A DNA stretch of 64,000 nucleotides from Acetivibrio alkalicellulosi (GTDB lineage Bacteria > Bacillota > Clostridia > Acetivibrionales > Acetivibrionaceae), in assembly GCA_008125075.1 (NCBI GenBank), contig VLTH01000002.1, positions 9,269 to 73,268 on the forward strand, in the 5' to 3' direction. A program made the position numbers and the translations under genes. A model generated the notes under the pieces. The model had not been told where the DNA came from. It saw nothing but the letters and a program-made list of their open reading frames with translations, and did not search any database. The stretch's first letter is position 1. Every line of letters begins with the position of its first letter. Positions 54,146 through 63,921 of this stretch are shown here, piece after piece.

Positions 54146-56866
54146 ATGGTAACTAAGAAGTTTTTATGTTTTTTTGTTGTCGTATTATTATTTATTCAGG
54201 CATTTCCTAGCTTCCTTCCATCTAACTCAGAAGTATTTGCTTCAGAGGGAATTAATTCAGGAAGTATCTACAAGATAATAGCTAAACATAGTGGAAAATG
54301 CCTAGACAGAGGAAATTCAGGAACCTCTAACGGAACATCTGTTCAACAGAATACAGATAATAATACAATCACTCAACAGTGGATGATTGAATCTGTTGAC
54401 GATAATTACTATAAAATCATAGCAATGGGAAGTGAAAAAGTATTAGATGTATCAGCAGGTTCAAATGAAAACGGTGCAAGAGTATTGACATGGGATTATA
54501 ATAATACCGACAATCAAAAATGGCAAATTGAACCTGTACAAGGTGATTTCTTTGTAATAACTGCTAAGCATAGCGGCAAATGCCTTAGCGTTAATGACGC
54601 TTCACATGAAAACGGAGCATCTATAGTTCAATCAGTTTATGAAAATGCAGACAGTCAGAAATGGACACTTCAATTAGTATCAACACCTACACCTGCTCCT
54701 ACTACACCTGCTCCTACTACAACTCCTATACCTTCTCTAACTCCTACACCAACACCAGTATCTAATGTTACTGGCATTATTGTAGATGTTTCTAGTTTAT
54801 CTTTGCAGTTAAATCAAACTCATACCCTTAGTGTTACTGCATTATTAAGTAATAACCAGACTCAGACGGTTACTAGAAATTCAAGATATGTTTCTTCAAA
54901 TACAAGAGTAGCTAGTGTTAGTGACAGAGGAGTGATTACAGGCCTACGAACAGGAAGTTCTCAAATTACAGTTACATATGATAATAAAACAGCCTATGTT
55001 ATTGTAAATGTAGTTGAAAGCACATCCGGAGTACCAACAAATTTTCAAGTAAGTTCCACAACTTCTTCTTCAATAGAGCTTCGTTGGGGTTCTGTAGCTA
55101 ATGCTACTGGCTATGATATAGAAATTGACGGAACTGTTGTTGATGGAGGCAACAGAACTACATATACCCATAGTCGTTTAAGGCCTGATACTCAATATAC
55201 ATACAGAGTCAGAGCAAGATTTGGAACCACAAGGGGAAATTGGAGCAATTCTATCAGACACTATACTCTTGTTGATGCGCCATCTAATATAAACACTAGC
55301 TCAACTACCAATCAAATAACTATAAATTGGAATTTCAAGTCAGGTATAATAAGATATGATATAGAGTTTAATGGAAGAGTTATAAACAATGGAACTTCAA
55401 CAACCTACAACCACTCTAATCTTTCTCCAAACTCTTCAAACAGATTTAGAATACGAGCAGTAACTTCAAGAGGCAACGGAGAATGGAGTAGTCTTACTAC
55501 AGTATACACACTCCTTGAAAAACCCACTAATTTCAAAGAATCTACATCCAATAATTCTGTTCAACTTTCATGGGATGCTGTAAGAGGTGCAACAAAGTAT
55601 GAAGTTGAAATAGATAATAATTCTACTTTCTCTGTTTCTGACACTAAGTTTACCCATAATGTATCTAACAATTCTAAGCATACATACAGGGTAAGGGCAT
55701 TAAACAATAATACACATGGAGAATGGAGTAATTATATTAATAGCAACAACTATCAACATCAAATAATTAGAACAATAGATCGTATACCATCAGCAAATTT
55801 ATTAAACTACAATGTAGATAAAGATGAGAAGAATAATTATGAAATCTCCTTTATGAAAAATGCTCTTGATACTATTAATAGAAACTCTTCTGACATAATA
55901 ATAGACACAGAAATAATGAAAATGAAACTAACTCTTGATATGTTGTTAAGAAACATTCCAGACGAACTAACAATAAGCATACATCCGACAGAAGAGACAA
56001 TTAGAAATACTAACATACAAAATGACGTTATACAGATTGGAAAAGTGTTTGAAGTAAAATTTATATCTAAAGATGGAAACCGACAAAACACATTAAAGGA
56101 TATAAATACACCAATAAGTATTGAAATTAACTTAAGTAATGCCCTGCTTTCTAATGTAGATAATACAAAAAAACTCGGAGTGTATTATTATGACGATACG
56201 TCCAATGCTTGGATTTACAGTGGAGGAAAATATAATAGAAACACAAGAAGTATTGAATTCAAGGCTCCATATATTACAAAATTTGTAGTTACCAATTATA
56301 TTAAGTCCTTTGCAGATGTGCCACATAATCACTGGGCTAGGGAATCTATTGAAATTCTCGCAGCAAAAAACATTGCAAAAGGTATTGATTCTACAAGATT
56401 TAGCCCTAAAGATAAAGTCACAAGAGCTCAATTTGCAGTTTTTCTTGTAAATGCACTGGATATTGATATTTCTTCATACCAGGGTACATTTGATGATTGT
56501 CCCAGAAACGCATGGTATACACCTGCTGTTGAAGCTGCTGCACGAAGGGGAATATTAAGTGGTATAGGAGGAGGTAAATTTGCACCAGATGCCTATGTTA
56601 CTAGAGAACAAATGGCAGTACTTCTAGTAAACGCATATGAGTACATGACAGCAAAAAGTACTTCCTCTGATGTCAGAAATTCATTTGTTAGCTTTAATGA
56701 CTACAATAGCATAAGCTCCTGGGCTCAGGACTCAGTAATAATATGCTACTCAAAAGGACTTATCAGAGGAATGCCAAATGGAGATTATGATCCTAAAGGA
56801 AACGCTCTTAGGGAACAAGTTGCAAGCGTTTTAGTACAACTACTTGAGCTTACAGACAAGATATAA
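54146..56866 (+). CDS. S-layer-anchored surface protein: ricin-type lectin, Big2, three FN3, three SLH domains
   Basis: TAGGAGGAG precedes the ATG. A signal peptide (residues 1-33) is followed by a ricin-type beta-trefoil (about 38-178) with three QxW-type repeats (QQWMIE, QKWQIE, QKWTLQ) that should bind carbohydrate. Then come a Pro/Thr linker (APTTPAPTTTPIPS), a Big2 domain (about 207-292), three fibronectin type III domains (about 295-545), an unassigned region (550-715) and three SLH repeats (723-905; FADVPHNHWARESIEILAAK first) that bind pyruvylated wall polymer. The protein is an adhesin or carbohydrate-binding surface protein. A strong terminator is 180 bases downstream. Confidence 0.93.
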   Translation: MVTKKFLCFFVVVLLFIQAFPSFLPSNSEVFASEGINSGSIYKIIAKHSGKCLDRGNSGTSNGTSVQQNTDNNTITQQWMIESVDDNYYKIIAMGSEKVLDVSAGSNENGARVLTWDYNNTDNQKWQIEPVQGDFFVITAKHSGKCLSVNDASHENGASIVQSVYENADSQKWTLQLVSTPTPAPTTPAPTTTPIPSLTPTPTPVSNVTGIIVDVSSLSLQLNQTHTLSVTALLSNNQTQTVTRNSRYVSSNTRVASVSDRGVITGLRTGSSQITVTYDNKTAYVIVNVVESTSGVPTNFQVSSTTSSSIELRWGSVANATGYDIEIDGTVVDGGNRTTYTHSRLRPDTQYTYRVRARFGTTRGNWSNSIRHYTLVDAPSNINTSSTTNQITINWNFKSGIIRYDIEFNGRVINNGTSTTYNHSNLSPNSSNRFRIRAVTSRGNGEWSSLTTVYTLLEKPTNFKESTSNNSVQLSWDAVRGATKYEVEIDNNSTFSVSDTKFTHNVSNNSKHTYRVRALNNNTHGEWSNYINSNNYQHQIIRTIDRIPSANLLNYNVDKDEKNNYEISFMKNALDTINRNSSDIIIDTEIMKMKLTLDMLLRNIPDELTISIHPTEETIRNTNIQNDVIQIGKVFEVKFISKDGNRQNTLKDINTPISIEINLSNALLSNVDNTKKLGVYYYDDTSNAWIYSGGKYNRNTRSIEFKAPYITKFVVTNYIKSFADVPHNHWARESIEILAAKNIAKGIDSTRFSPKDKVTRAQFAVFLVNALDIDISSYQGTFDDCPRNAWYTPAVEAAARRGILSGIGGGKFAPDAYVTREQMAVLLVNAYEYMTAKSTSSDVRNSFVSFNDYNSISSWAQDSVIICYSKGLIRGMPNGDYDPKGNALREQVASVLVQLLELTDKI

Positions 56867-56890
56867 GCTTTTGATTTTATACACGTACCA

Positions 56891-56922
56891 GGGGTGTATT
56901 TAGTAAATGTGAAGAAAAATAT
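56891..56922. repeat. Solo MITE terminal repeat
   Basis: GGGGTGTATTTAGTAAAT followed by GTGAAGAAAAATAT matches the terminal repeat of the element at 3163-3360. No partner end is nearby. Confidence 0.5.
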
Positions 56923-57044
56923 GCACCTCCTGTGCAGAGACATTCATTCTCAGTATACTTTTATCTTATTGTTAGTGAGCTTTTTGCTAATGAATGTCTA
57001 TTTAAACTACTAGAGGTCTTTAAATTCAGAAAAAAACTCATAAA

Positions 57045-57069
57045 GTGTCGGGGCTTGGTGCCCCGACAC
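57045..57069 (+). terminator. Strong terminator of the SLH protein gene
   Basis: GTGTCGGGGC and GCCCCGACAC form a perfect 10-bp GC-rich stem with a 5-base loop, followed by TTTATTTTATTTTT. Confidence 0.9.
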
Positions 57070-57207
57070 TTTATTTTATTTTTGCTTTATCTGATTTCTA
57101 TGATTTCATCTTCAATAAGTTAGAACTGCCTTTTTTAACTTCAAGTAAAGTGTGCTTCTACTTAAAGCTAAAATATTTAGCTTTAACTTCAACGAATTTA
57201 CTTAGTG

Positions 57208-57282
57208 TGGTGTCCCGGACAGGAATCGAACCCGTATCAGTAGAACCGGAATCTACCGTCTTATCCATTAGACTACCGGGAC
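57208..57282 (-). tRNA. tRNA-Arg (anticodon CCG)
   Basis: The minus strand folds as a full cloverleaf: acceptor GTCCCGG/CCGGGAC, anticodon stem GTAGA/TCTAC with loop TTCCGGT (anticodon CCG), T-arm with GGTTCGAATCC, and an encoded CCA. It stands alone, downstream of the Yip1-like gene in convergent context. Confidence 0.95.
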
Positions 57283-57341
57283 ATTTTTATCTAACCTCTA
57301 ATATTATAATCCAAACCAAGTCCATTTACAACTTAAAGTTG

Positions 57342-57971
57342 TTACTTAAATAGATGAACTATCCAGCCGTTAGTTAAAAAGCTAATCACAATACTAATTA
57401 ACATGGCCCAGGTATACACAATAGCAAATACTAGTCCTTTTAATCTTTGATGAAATGTATAAATTACATATATTCCCCGAGTAATAATTGCACATTGCCA
57501 AACAGTTAACATAATTGAAAAAATAGAAATTACATTAACATTTGCACTTACACCCTCAATTCTACCTTCATAAATCCAATTTAGCATTAAAGCAAAAGGA
57601 ACAATAGGAAAATGTGAAACTATATAAATTTTCATGAGCTTTACAAGTTGTCCCTTTACGTTGGATATTCTCTCCCTTAATGCGAATTTTTTAAATATAT
57701 CAAACATAGGAACTGCAAAAAAAACTACATCTATTAGTCCTAATAATATTATTACACAAAGAGCTAAAGATGCATTATATACAAATGTTACAGAAGGCCT
57801 TTCAAAAAAAAGCTCTGGTATTCTAGAAATAATCGACCAAGATAAATTAAACACTCCAACTAATATAAAACTTAAATACAATGTATATAGTTTATCTGTA
57901 AGTTTTTTATAAAAAGCTTTAGAAAACAACAATTTGTCAATTAAAAAATTTTTCAACTTAAAACCCCTCAA
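57342..57971 (-). CDS. Polytopic membrane protein, Yip1-like topology
   Basis: Five hydrophobic segments in 209 residues (for example LYLSFILVGVFNLSWSII, ASLALCVIILLGLIDVVFF, VISIFSIMLTVWQCAIITRGIY) fit the five-helix Yip1/DUF1700-type topology. There is no catalytic motif. The relation is by topology only. It lies between tRNA-Arg and the small membrane protein next to spoIIE. Confidence 0.6.
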   Translation of the reverse strand: MRGFKLKNFLIDKLLFSKAFYKKLTDKLYTLYLSFILVGVFNLSWSIISRIPELFFERPSVTFVYNASLALCVIILLGLIDVVFFAVPMFDIFKKFALRERISNVKGQLVKLMKIYIVSHFPIVPFALMLNWIYEGRIEGVSANVNVISIFSIMLTVWQCAIITRGIYVIYTFHQRLKGLVFAIVYTWAMLISIVISFLTNGWIVHLFK

Positions 57972-58211
57972 ACTATTAGTTGGTAAGAATAGAACCTTAT
58001 CTTATAAAACAATAATACATTATTTTTAGTTGTATGTCTATTGCCTTGAACGTTTAATTATTTATATCTAAGCTAAAGCAACTCCTCAAAAATTCACTTC
58101 TTTAACTTTTGTTATACTAGTTTCTTAAAGAGCATTTCTAGAAAAAATAAATCTCTTCTAAAATATTTTTTATACGTACTTGAAAACAAAGGTTCTTCCA
58201 TTAATGTGTTC

Positions 58212-58565
58212 CTAATTTATCCAGAATATTTTGGTAATCATAAAAATAAGAGCTGCTATACTTCCAAGCAATATAATACTTGCTAATGTATTTGCAAATA
58301 TTCCAAACTTGGAAGTATACGGTCTTAATTTTAATTCTAAAGATAAATCTTTTAAATTGCTTTTTCCCTTAACATATTTTTTTATAATATCTTCTGCTTC
58401 TTTTACAATATACTCATTTCTCTTATCCGAACTTTTGGGAAATATTGTAGTAACATTTTTTTCTCCTTTTGCAGGTCTATCCTTCAAAACTAAAATTGCT
58501 TCTTCAACAACATTAGAAGGTATATTTTTAATAATTACAATTCTTTTGGTTTCATCACATACCAT
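58212..58565 (-). CDS. Small tail-anchored protein of unknown function
   Basis: 117 residues: an N-terminal alpha/beta part (RIVIIKNIPSNVVEEAILVL) with many Lys, and one C-terminal membrane segment (ASIILLGSIAALIFMITKIF). The tail-anchor topology puts the soluble part in the cytoplasm. It lies 70 bases from the end of spoIIE on the same strand and may be read through from it. No family is recognised. Confidence 0.65.
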   Translation of the reverse strand: MVCDETKRIVIIKNIPSNVVEEAILVLKDRPAKGEKNVTTIFPKSSDKRNEYIVKEAEDIIKKYVKGKSNLKDLSLELKLRPYTSKFGIFANTLASIILLGSIAALIFMITKIFWIN

Positions 58566-58635
58566 ATAGTACCTCCGAAATATATATTCAGAGATAGTTT
58601 GTTACGAAATTGTTGGAATTATACACCTGACTTTC

Positions 58636-61041
58636 CTAAGTTGACTTTTTCCATACTTTTGCCACCAATACAGTCATATCGTCTAGAGGCTTTTTATTAC
58701 AATTAGCAAGCGCTTTACTTACAATAAAGTCAGCTATTCCCTGTGGATTGATACTTTCTATATCGTCAATATAGCTAATTAAAGCCTGTTCTCCTCCTTC
58801 CTCCTTTTCAAATGAATCTATTATTCCATCAGAAACCATTATAATAAAATCTCCATTATCTACGTTTTTACAAACAAGCTCAGTTTCAATATTGCTTAGT
58901 ATTCCAGCAGGTAATGAAATATGCCTTACAACTTCAGTCTTTTGAGGTTTCTTAATAAATGTTGGAACTGCTCCTATTTTTACAAACTCAACATTACCTT
59001 TATATAAGTCAATAACTGATAAATCAATTGTTGCAAAAGAATCTTCGTCAGACTTAAGTACAAGTATTGAATTAATAAGTTTTATTGCAGTATCTTTGTC
59101 AAATCCTGTCTCCATGAACTGTTCTAACAAACTAATCGCCGCATTGCTATGATTTGCAGCTTTTTGTCCTGTGCCCATTCCATCACTTAAAGCTAAAACA
59201 TATTTTCCCTCACCAGTGTTCATAAAAGTATAATTATCTCCACTAATCTGACCCTCATTTTTTGAAATCCTTGATACTCCAGTAGTAACATTAAAAACCT
59301 CTTCTTCAACCAACTTTAAATTACACAATTTTGATTTGTGCTCAAAATTGCATTCACTTTTGTCTTTAATCATCTTTTTTCCCAATACTTGCGAAGCCCT
59401 TTTTTCAATTATATCTACACACTTGTTACTTCCACCACATCCTTTATGAAAAATACTAACCTGATATTTACCCCATTTATTTTCATATACTACAGCATCT
59501 TTAACTTTTACACCTGCTTTATCTAAATCAATTAATAGTGCATTTTCTAAATCACTATTAAATTTAATATCGGTGCCAATCTCTAAAGCAAGATTTGATA
59601 TAACCTTTGACATACCATCAAGTTGTTGAGATACAAGTCCTCGGCTTTCCCCTATTCTGTTCTTCCATACCATATCTACTTTAAACAACTCATATATATT
59701 GTTAATCTGCTTTATAAACTCAACTGTATGCTCACATTTCCCAATAAAATATGGCGGTATATCTGTTTCATCAATCCATCCTTTTTTTTCTAGAGCCTCA
59801 ACTATTTTAAACATTACCTGATAGGTATTATAAAAATTTCTATCCCAGCAATGCATACACAAGCTACAGTTTTTACAGACCTTTTGCGCAACTCTATCAA
59901 ATAAAGATGATATGTCCTGCTTATCTGTAACCATTCTTGCTTCTGATATTTCATTAAAGGATTTTGATATTTCTCCAAATGCTCGTGCAAAGCTGTTAAG
60001 TTTCTCTATAGTTAATTCCTTTATTCTGTCAATATAACTTATCTTATCATCAATACGTTTGGCATTTTTTTCTAAGAATCCAAATGAATCATCAATAAAT
60101 CTTTTAGGAATAATCATAAAAATTGTAGCACCTATTAATATGTCTTTAATATGTATAAGAACTTCAGTAGAACCATTTATATAAAGAGTAAGCAATGCAT
60201 TTCCTGCTACAAAACCAATGCCTGCTCCTATTTTCCCAAGATTTTTAAATACACCTGTTAAAAGTCCACAAAATGCGTAAGATCCTATTATAACAGGTGT
60301 TGTTGCAGGATTAGACATGTTAATTACAAGTCCTACTATTACCCCTACAGCAGCACCAACTCCAGGCCCGGCTTTGTAACTAAACAGCAATATGGCCAAA
60401 ATCCCTAAAATATTGGTCAGCGTAAAACCAGCTAAACTTATATCACTGACACCCGACAGTGCTATTGCTGCCAGCACCGCCATGCTTATAATTTCTTCAT
60501 TAGATAATATTTGTCTCTTATTTGTGCTTTCTAATATTAAGGTACTATTTCTAAATATAAATACCAATGAAAAAACAAGTCCTGAATAAAATATAGCCAT
60601 TAGAAAATCATAAACTAGAAAACCCTGCAAATACACTAGACCTATTTGTGGAATCATTGCACTTACAAGAGCTATAGTGGCTAGTTTGTAATCTTCTTTT
60701 GTTTTAATATTCTTAAGTAGACTACTAAAGGTGCAAAATAAAACAATAAATACAATGGCGGTAAAAATCTCATTAATTGCTCCACCTGTCAGCATTCCAA
60801 ATAATACTGCCAAACCCATCAACACTTTGCTAGGAGCTTTTGTACAAGCTGCTGCAAAAAAGGCAACTCCAAAAGGCATAGAGCCTTGAAATAAGGAAAC
60901 CCTTCCTAATAAGAAGCTTGCAAGCAATAATAAAACATTGTTTTTCGAGACCATTAAATATGAAAGCATGCCTTCTTTACCTTTTGCACACATTCTTCCA
61001 ATATTAATTGCCTTCTCATAAGTAATAATTTGTGACTTCAT
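58636..61041 (-). CDS. spoIIE: Stage II sporulation protein E, SpoIIE phosphatase
   Basis: This is the full-length SpoIIE (801 residues): about ten membrane segments in residues 30-320, a central regulatory region with a Cys-rich patch (CKNCSLCMHCWDR), and a C-terminal PP2C phosphatase (about 590-800) with ALSDGMGTGQKAANHS and FIIMVSDGIIDSF holding the metal-binding Asp residues. It dephosphorylates SpoIIAA to activate sigma-F in the forespore. Upstream, a TATAAT and a TGTCAAA resembling a 0A box (61089-61105 region) fit the known Spo0A-controlled promoter, by eye only. Its presence shows the host sporulates or descends from a sporulator. Confidence 0.97.
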   Translation of the reverse strand: MKSQIITYEKAINIGRMCAKGKEGMLSYLMVSKNNVLLLLASFLLGRVSLFQGSMPFGVAFFAAACTKAPSKVLMGLAVLFGMLTGGAINEIFTAIVFIVLFCTFSSLLKNIKTKEDYKLATIALVSAMIPQIGLVYLQGFLVYDFLMAIFYSGLVFSLVFIFRNSTLILESTNKRQILSNEEIISMAVLAAIALSGVSDISLAGFTLTNILGILAILLFSYKAGPGVGAAVGVIVGLVINMSNPATTPVIIGSYAFCGLLTGVFKNLGKIGAGIGFVAGNALLTLYINGSTEVLIHIKDILIGATIFMIIPKRFIDDSFGFLEKNAKRIDDKISYIDRIKELTIEKLNSFARAFGEISKSFNEISEARMVTDKQDISSLFDRVAQKVCKNCSLCMHCWDRNFYNTYQVMFKIVEALEKKGWIDETDIPPYFIGKCEHTVEFIKQINNIYELFKVDMVWKNRIGESRGLVSQQLDGMSKVISNLALEIGTDIKFNSDLENALLIDLDKAGVKVKDAVVYENKWGKYQVSIFHKGCGGSNKCVDIIEKRASQVLGKKMIKDKSECNFEHKSKLCNLKLVEEEVFNVTTGVSRISKNEGQISGDNYTFMNTGEGKYVLALSDGMGTGQKAANHSNAAISLLEQFMETGFDKDTAIKLINSILVLKSDEDSFATIDLSVIDLYKGNVEFVKIGAVPTFIKKPQKTEVVRHISLPAGILSNIETELVCKNVDNGDFIIMVSDGIIDSFEKEEGGEQALISYIDDIESINPQGIADFIVSKALANCNKKPLDDMTVLVAKVWKKST

Positions 61042-61335
61042 CTTTTGTAACCCCCTGATTTATTTTTCCAAATGTCCTTTGGATTTCATGTCAAAACTGA
61101 TTATAAACAACCTTGTGAAATTTTTTTGTCATTTTTGGTTATGTAATTTAAAAATAATTATGACACTTATCCACAAAACTTAACTTAGGATTACATTAGA
61201 CAAACTTCAAGAAACAAGCTCAATGCATGAATTTAAGTTTGAATTGATTATGTATTATGATAATTATGTAGTATTTAGTCAAAACTTTTTTATCTGAATT
61301 TTAAGTCTTTCACGTTCTAACACTTCTATAAAATA
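61042..61335. other. Upstream region of spoIIE
   Basis: It is AT-rich, and must contain the spoIIE promoter. A perfect DnaA box, TTATCCACA, is at 61167-61175 but isolated. No gene is present. Confidence 0.4.
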
Positions 61336-61365
61336 AAAGCGACTGTACATTTGTACAGTCGCTTT
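61336..61365 (-). terminator. Terminator of the tRNA cluster
   Basis: AAAGCGACTGTACA and TGTACAGTCGCTTT form a perfect stem with a 2-base loop and a TTTTATTTTA tract on the minus strand, right after tRNA-Val. Confidence 0.9.
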
Positions 61366-61440
61366 GGTGGGCACTATAGGGCTCGAACCTATGACCCCCT
61401 GCTTGTAAGGCAGATGCTCTCCCAGCTGAGCTAAGCGCCC
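61365..61440 (-). tRNA. tRNA-Val (anticodon TAC)
   Basis: The cloverleaf has acceptor GGGCGCT/AGTGCCC (one G-T pair), anticodon loop CTTACAA (TAC), T-arm GGTTCGAGCC and an encoded CCA. It is the last gene of a three-tRNA minus-strand cluster. Confidence 0.95.
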
Positions 61441-61444
61441 ATAA

Positions 61445-61519
61445 TGGTGACCCATAGGGGAATCGAACCCCTGTTACCGCCGTGAAAGGGCGGTGTCTTA
61501 ACCGCTTGACCAATGGGCC
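61445..61519 (-). tRNA. tRNA-Glu (anticodon TTC)
   Basis: The cloverleaf has acceptor GGCCCAT/ATGGGTC, anticodon stem CGCC with loop CTTTCAC (TTC), T-arm GGTTCGATTCC and an encoded CCA. It lies four bases from tRNA-Val. Confidence 0.95.
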
Positions 61520-61544
61520 ATAATTTAATTATCAAAAATCTACT

Positions 61545-61621
61545 TGGTAGCGGCGGTCGGATTTGAACCAACGACCCTACGGGTATGAACCGTATGCTCT
61601 TGCCAACTGAGCTACGCCGCC
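61545..61621 (-). tRNA. tRNA-Met (anticodon CAT), elongator type
   Basis: Acceptor GGCGGCG/CGCCGCT and anticodon stem TACGG/CCGTA with loop TTCATAC (CAT). It lacks the C1-A72 mismatch and GGG/CCC anticodon stem of initiator tRNA, so it is elongator Met; tRNA-Ile2 is less likely. CCA is encoded. Confidence 0.93.
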
Positions 61622-61758
61622 ACATCCAATGTATGTCTCATCTCTAGCACGCTTTAATATTGTAGCAGATAAACAAACCAAAAGTCAAGCATATTTATAA
61701 AAAATTTTTTTAGTTTTTTTTGCCTTTAAAATATCTAATTTTAATATACATTTTTTGA

Positions 61759-62244
61759 CTAAATCAAAAGCTTTAACTCTAACTGACGAAGGGTATTTTT
61801 TAATCTCTTTTTCTTTTTCTTATTGTCTTCATATTTATCCTTCATTATAAACAATCTTTCTAAAACATCTGCATCTTTTACTATTTCATCATACTCAGTA
61901 CCTATATCCTTTTTATTTGAATGATTTCGTATAGCACAGGATATTATTTCAATCTCCTCCTTGGAAAATTCACCTATTTCATTTAGTAATTTTATTGCTG
62001 TTTCAGCTCCCATTGGTCCATGACCACCGTTGTGGATATTATCCACGATTCTCCCAGTATCATGTAACAATCCTGCAATAAAGGCAAGTTCCTGATCAAG
62101 ACCTCTTGCTGCTGCAATAGCCGCTGAAATGTAAGCCGTACCATAAATGTGTAACATTTCATTAAAACCAGACTCCTCGCCTTCACCTGTGATTTTTATG
62201 AGATGAGTATTCATTATTTCCATGATTTTTTTTATTCTGTCCAT
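61759..62244 (-). CDS. HD-domain phosphohydrolase
   Basis: The 161-residue protein has the HD metal motif in FIAGLLHDTGRIVDN, a first His in MLHIYGTAYISA, a further His in NGGHGPMGAE and a later KDADVLERL segment, fitting the HD superfamily that hydrolyses phosphate esters of nucleotides. There is no signal peptide, so it is cytoplasmic. The C-terminal 25 residues are Lys-rich. The substrate is unknown. The short gap to the upstream gene at 62290 suggests co-transcription. Confidence 0.88.
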   Translation of the reverse strand: MDRIKKIMEIMNTHLIKITGEGEESGFNEMLHIYGTAYISAAIAAARGLDQELAFIAGLLHDTGRIVDNIHNGGHGPMGAETAIKLLNEIGEFSKEEIEIISCAIRNHSNKKDIGTEYDEIVKDADVLERLFIMKDKYEDNKKKKKRLKNTLRQLELKLLI

Positions 62245-62289
62245 ATTCCATCCTTTCAGTTAAACAATTTTTAGAATTTGTTATTGTTG

Positions 62290-62847
62290 TTACAGCTGAG
62301 TTATACTTAAAATTCTCTCCTTTAAAATTTTGGCAAAAGCTTTTGCACTTTTAATCACATTATATTGATATTCAACATTAACAATTTCAAGTATTGTTTC
62401 CTCAAAAATTCTATCGAAAATTTCTAAATCTATACTCATGACCTCATCAAAAAAGTGCTGATGAGTCTCTATAAAATTACTTTCAAAAACATATTTCCAG
62501 GCATCGTAGCACCTTTGTTCAGCTTTATTTACTAGTTCAACAAAAACAGAGTCCACTTCTGTCAATATATATGAAGCTTCACTATATTCACTTTCATCTT
62601 CGCCACTGCCCAAGTTTATCCATATGTCAGGATGAAAATATTCCAAGCTGTCATCATACAACTCCATAACATCCTGCAGCCAACATAAATAAGACTTCAT
62701 ATCCATATACTCAGCAGTTATCATTTCGGTATAACATATAACATCTTCTGGCTTTTTTAAGTCATAAGGCTTTGTCCTATGGGAAGTCCCCATTCCCTTG
62801 TTGATCAATTCGATTTTTTTTCTGTCTTCTTTTTTGTAAAAGTTCAT
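62290..62847 (-). CDS. Unrecognised cytoplasmic protein
   Basis: A soluble, acidic, mostly helical protein of 185 residues rich in Tyr, Glu and Asp, with no signal peptide and no known motif. Its stop is 45 bases from the start of the HD phosphohydrolase gene, so the two probably share a transcript. No function is assigned. Confidence 0.6.
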   Translation of the reverse strand: MNFYKKEDRKKIELINKGMGTSHRTKPYDLKKPEDVICYTEMITAEYMDMKSYLCWLQDVMELYDDSLEYFHPDIWINLGSGEDESEYSEASYILTEVDSVFVELVNKAEQRCYDAWKYVFESNFIETHQHFFDEVMSIDLEIFDRIFEETILEIVNVEYQYNVIKSAKAFAKILKERILSITQL

Positions 62848-63116
62848 TCTTTTATTCCTTTCTATGTTTATTTGTTTACAAGGAATGCCTGTTGATGTGT
62901 TTTAATTATCCTTTAATTTTAGAAATTTAGTATAACATTAATTATATCAAAAAAACCTGCTCTTTGAAAAGAACTGCATAGTTAATAATTTAATATTTGA
63001 TCTTGGAGATGTGAAAAAAAAATGGTACAATAAATACTATACTCCCTTAGTATAGAAAAGTTTGTAAAAAACTTTTTTAGAAGAAATATATAATAAATAC
63101 AAAGGAGACTGAGGTA

Positions 63117-63467
63117 ATGAGTAGTAAAAAAATTTTTCTAGTAGTACTTGCTTTTATTTTACTTTTTTCATTTTCAGGTTGCACTGAAGACACTTCCACT
63201 ATTAGTGGTGAGTTATCAAACATTCAATTTGATGACGATGGTAATATGAATATAATTATGGTTCGACAATTCAATGAAGATGAAAACAACTATATTACTG
63301 TAGGCTTTTCAGTAAATAGTAGTACAAAGGTTTATATAGGTCCACAAGGCAAAAATGAAATGTCACTAGAAGACCTATCAAAAGGTATGAATGTGGATAT
63401 AACATACGCACATGCATCTACCGATACATTAACTACTCCAGCATTAATTATAAGAATTCGTGACTAA
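63117..63467 (+). CDS. Small lipoprotein of unknown function
   Basis: AAAGGAGACTGAGG precedes the ATG. A signal sequence ends in FSGC, a good lipobox. The mature 95 residues are beta-rich (NYITVGFSVNSSTKVYIG, KGMNVDITYAHAST) and resemble small OB-like lipoproteins that end in a TAxxIxI strand, but I do not name a family. It is monocistronic; a partial copy of the hairpin repeat (AAAGTTTGTAAAAAACTTTT) lies upstream at 63057. Confidence 0.7.
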   Translation: MSSKKIFLVVLAFILLFSFSGCTEDTSTISGELSNIQFDDDGNMNIIMVRQFNEDENNYITVGFSVNSSTKVYIGPQGKNEMSLEDLSKGMNVDITYAHASTDTLTTPALIIRIRD

Positions 63468-63921
63468 AGAATGTATAAAAGATTACTTCCCGTTTTCACG
63501 GGGTTAAATTAGGAATGCAAAATATGATTTCCACTACTATTTCTACAGGCCTTATTTGATATCAAATTATGATCATACAACGGGCTCATGTAATAAATGT
63601 GAAGAAAAATATAACCCCTCATACAACTGACCAGTATAGAATTAATATTTTGGTCAGTTTCTCATTTTTTTTATTAATAATATATATAATTTCTATTTTT
63701 TTTTATGCATAAATAACAATGGTAATTTTTATGTTTTTATTATAATATATAATTATATTGTTATATGTTCCTTCGAATACAAATATGGGTAATCTGTGCG
63801 TTATAATAATTCTATCTTCTTTGATGGGCGTTAACGTCTATTCTAGAAATACTTTTTAGATGCTTTTTAGAATATTGTGGTTTTAGACATACATAAGATA
63901 AAAGAGGTGTTAGTTAAATAA
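63468..63921. other. Intergenic region with a solo MITE end
   Basis: There is no gene in 450 bases. A solo MITE terminal repeat is at 63582-63612 (GGGCTCATGTAATAAAT then GTGAAGAAAAATAT). The remainder is AT-rich and must hold the promoter of the gene starting at 63922. Confidence 0.5.

Noticed and set aside
57045-57353. Plus-strand open frame of 102 codons
   Set aside because: It runs over a terminator and through the complement of tRNA-Arg, so it is not a gene.
61167-61175. Perfect DnaA box TTATCCACA upstream of spoIIE
   Set aside because: It is isolated, with no cluster of boxes, no dnaA/dnaN nearby and no AT-rich unwinding region typical of an origin.
61310-61625. Minus-strand open frames across the tRNA cluster
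   Set aside because: These are translations of the tRNA genes themselves.
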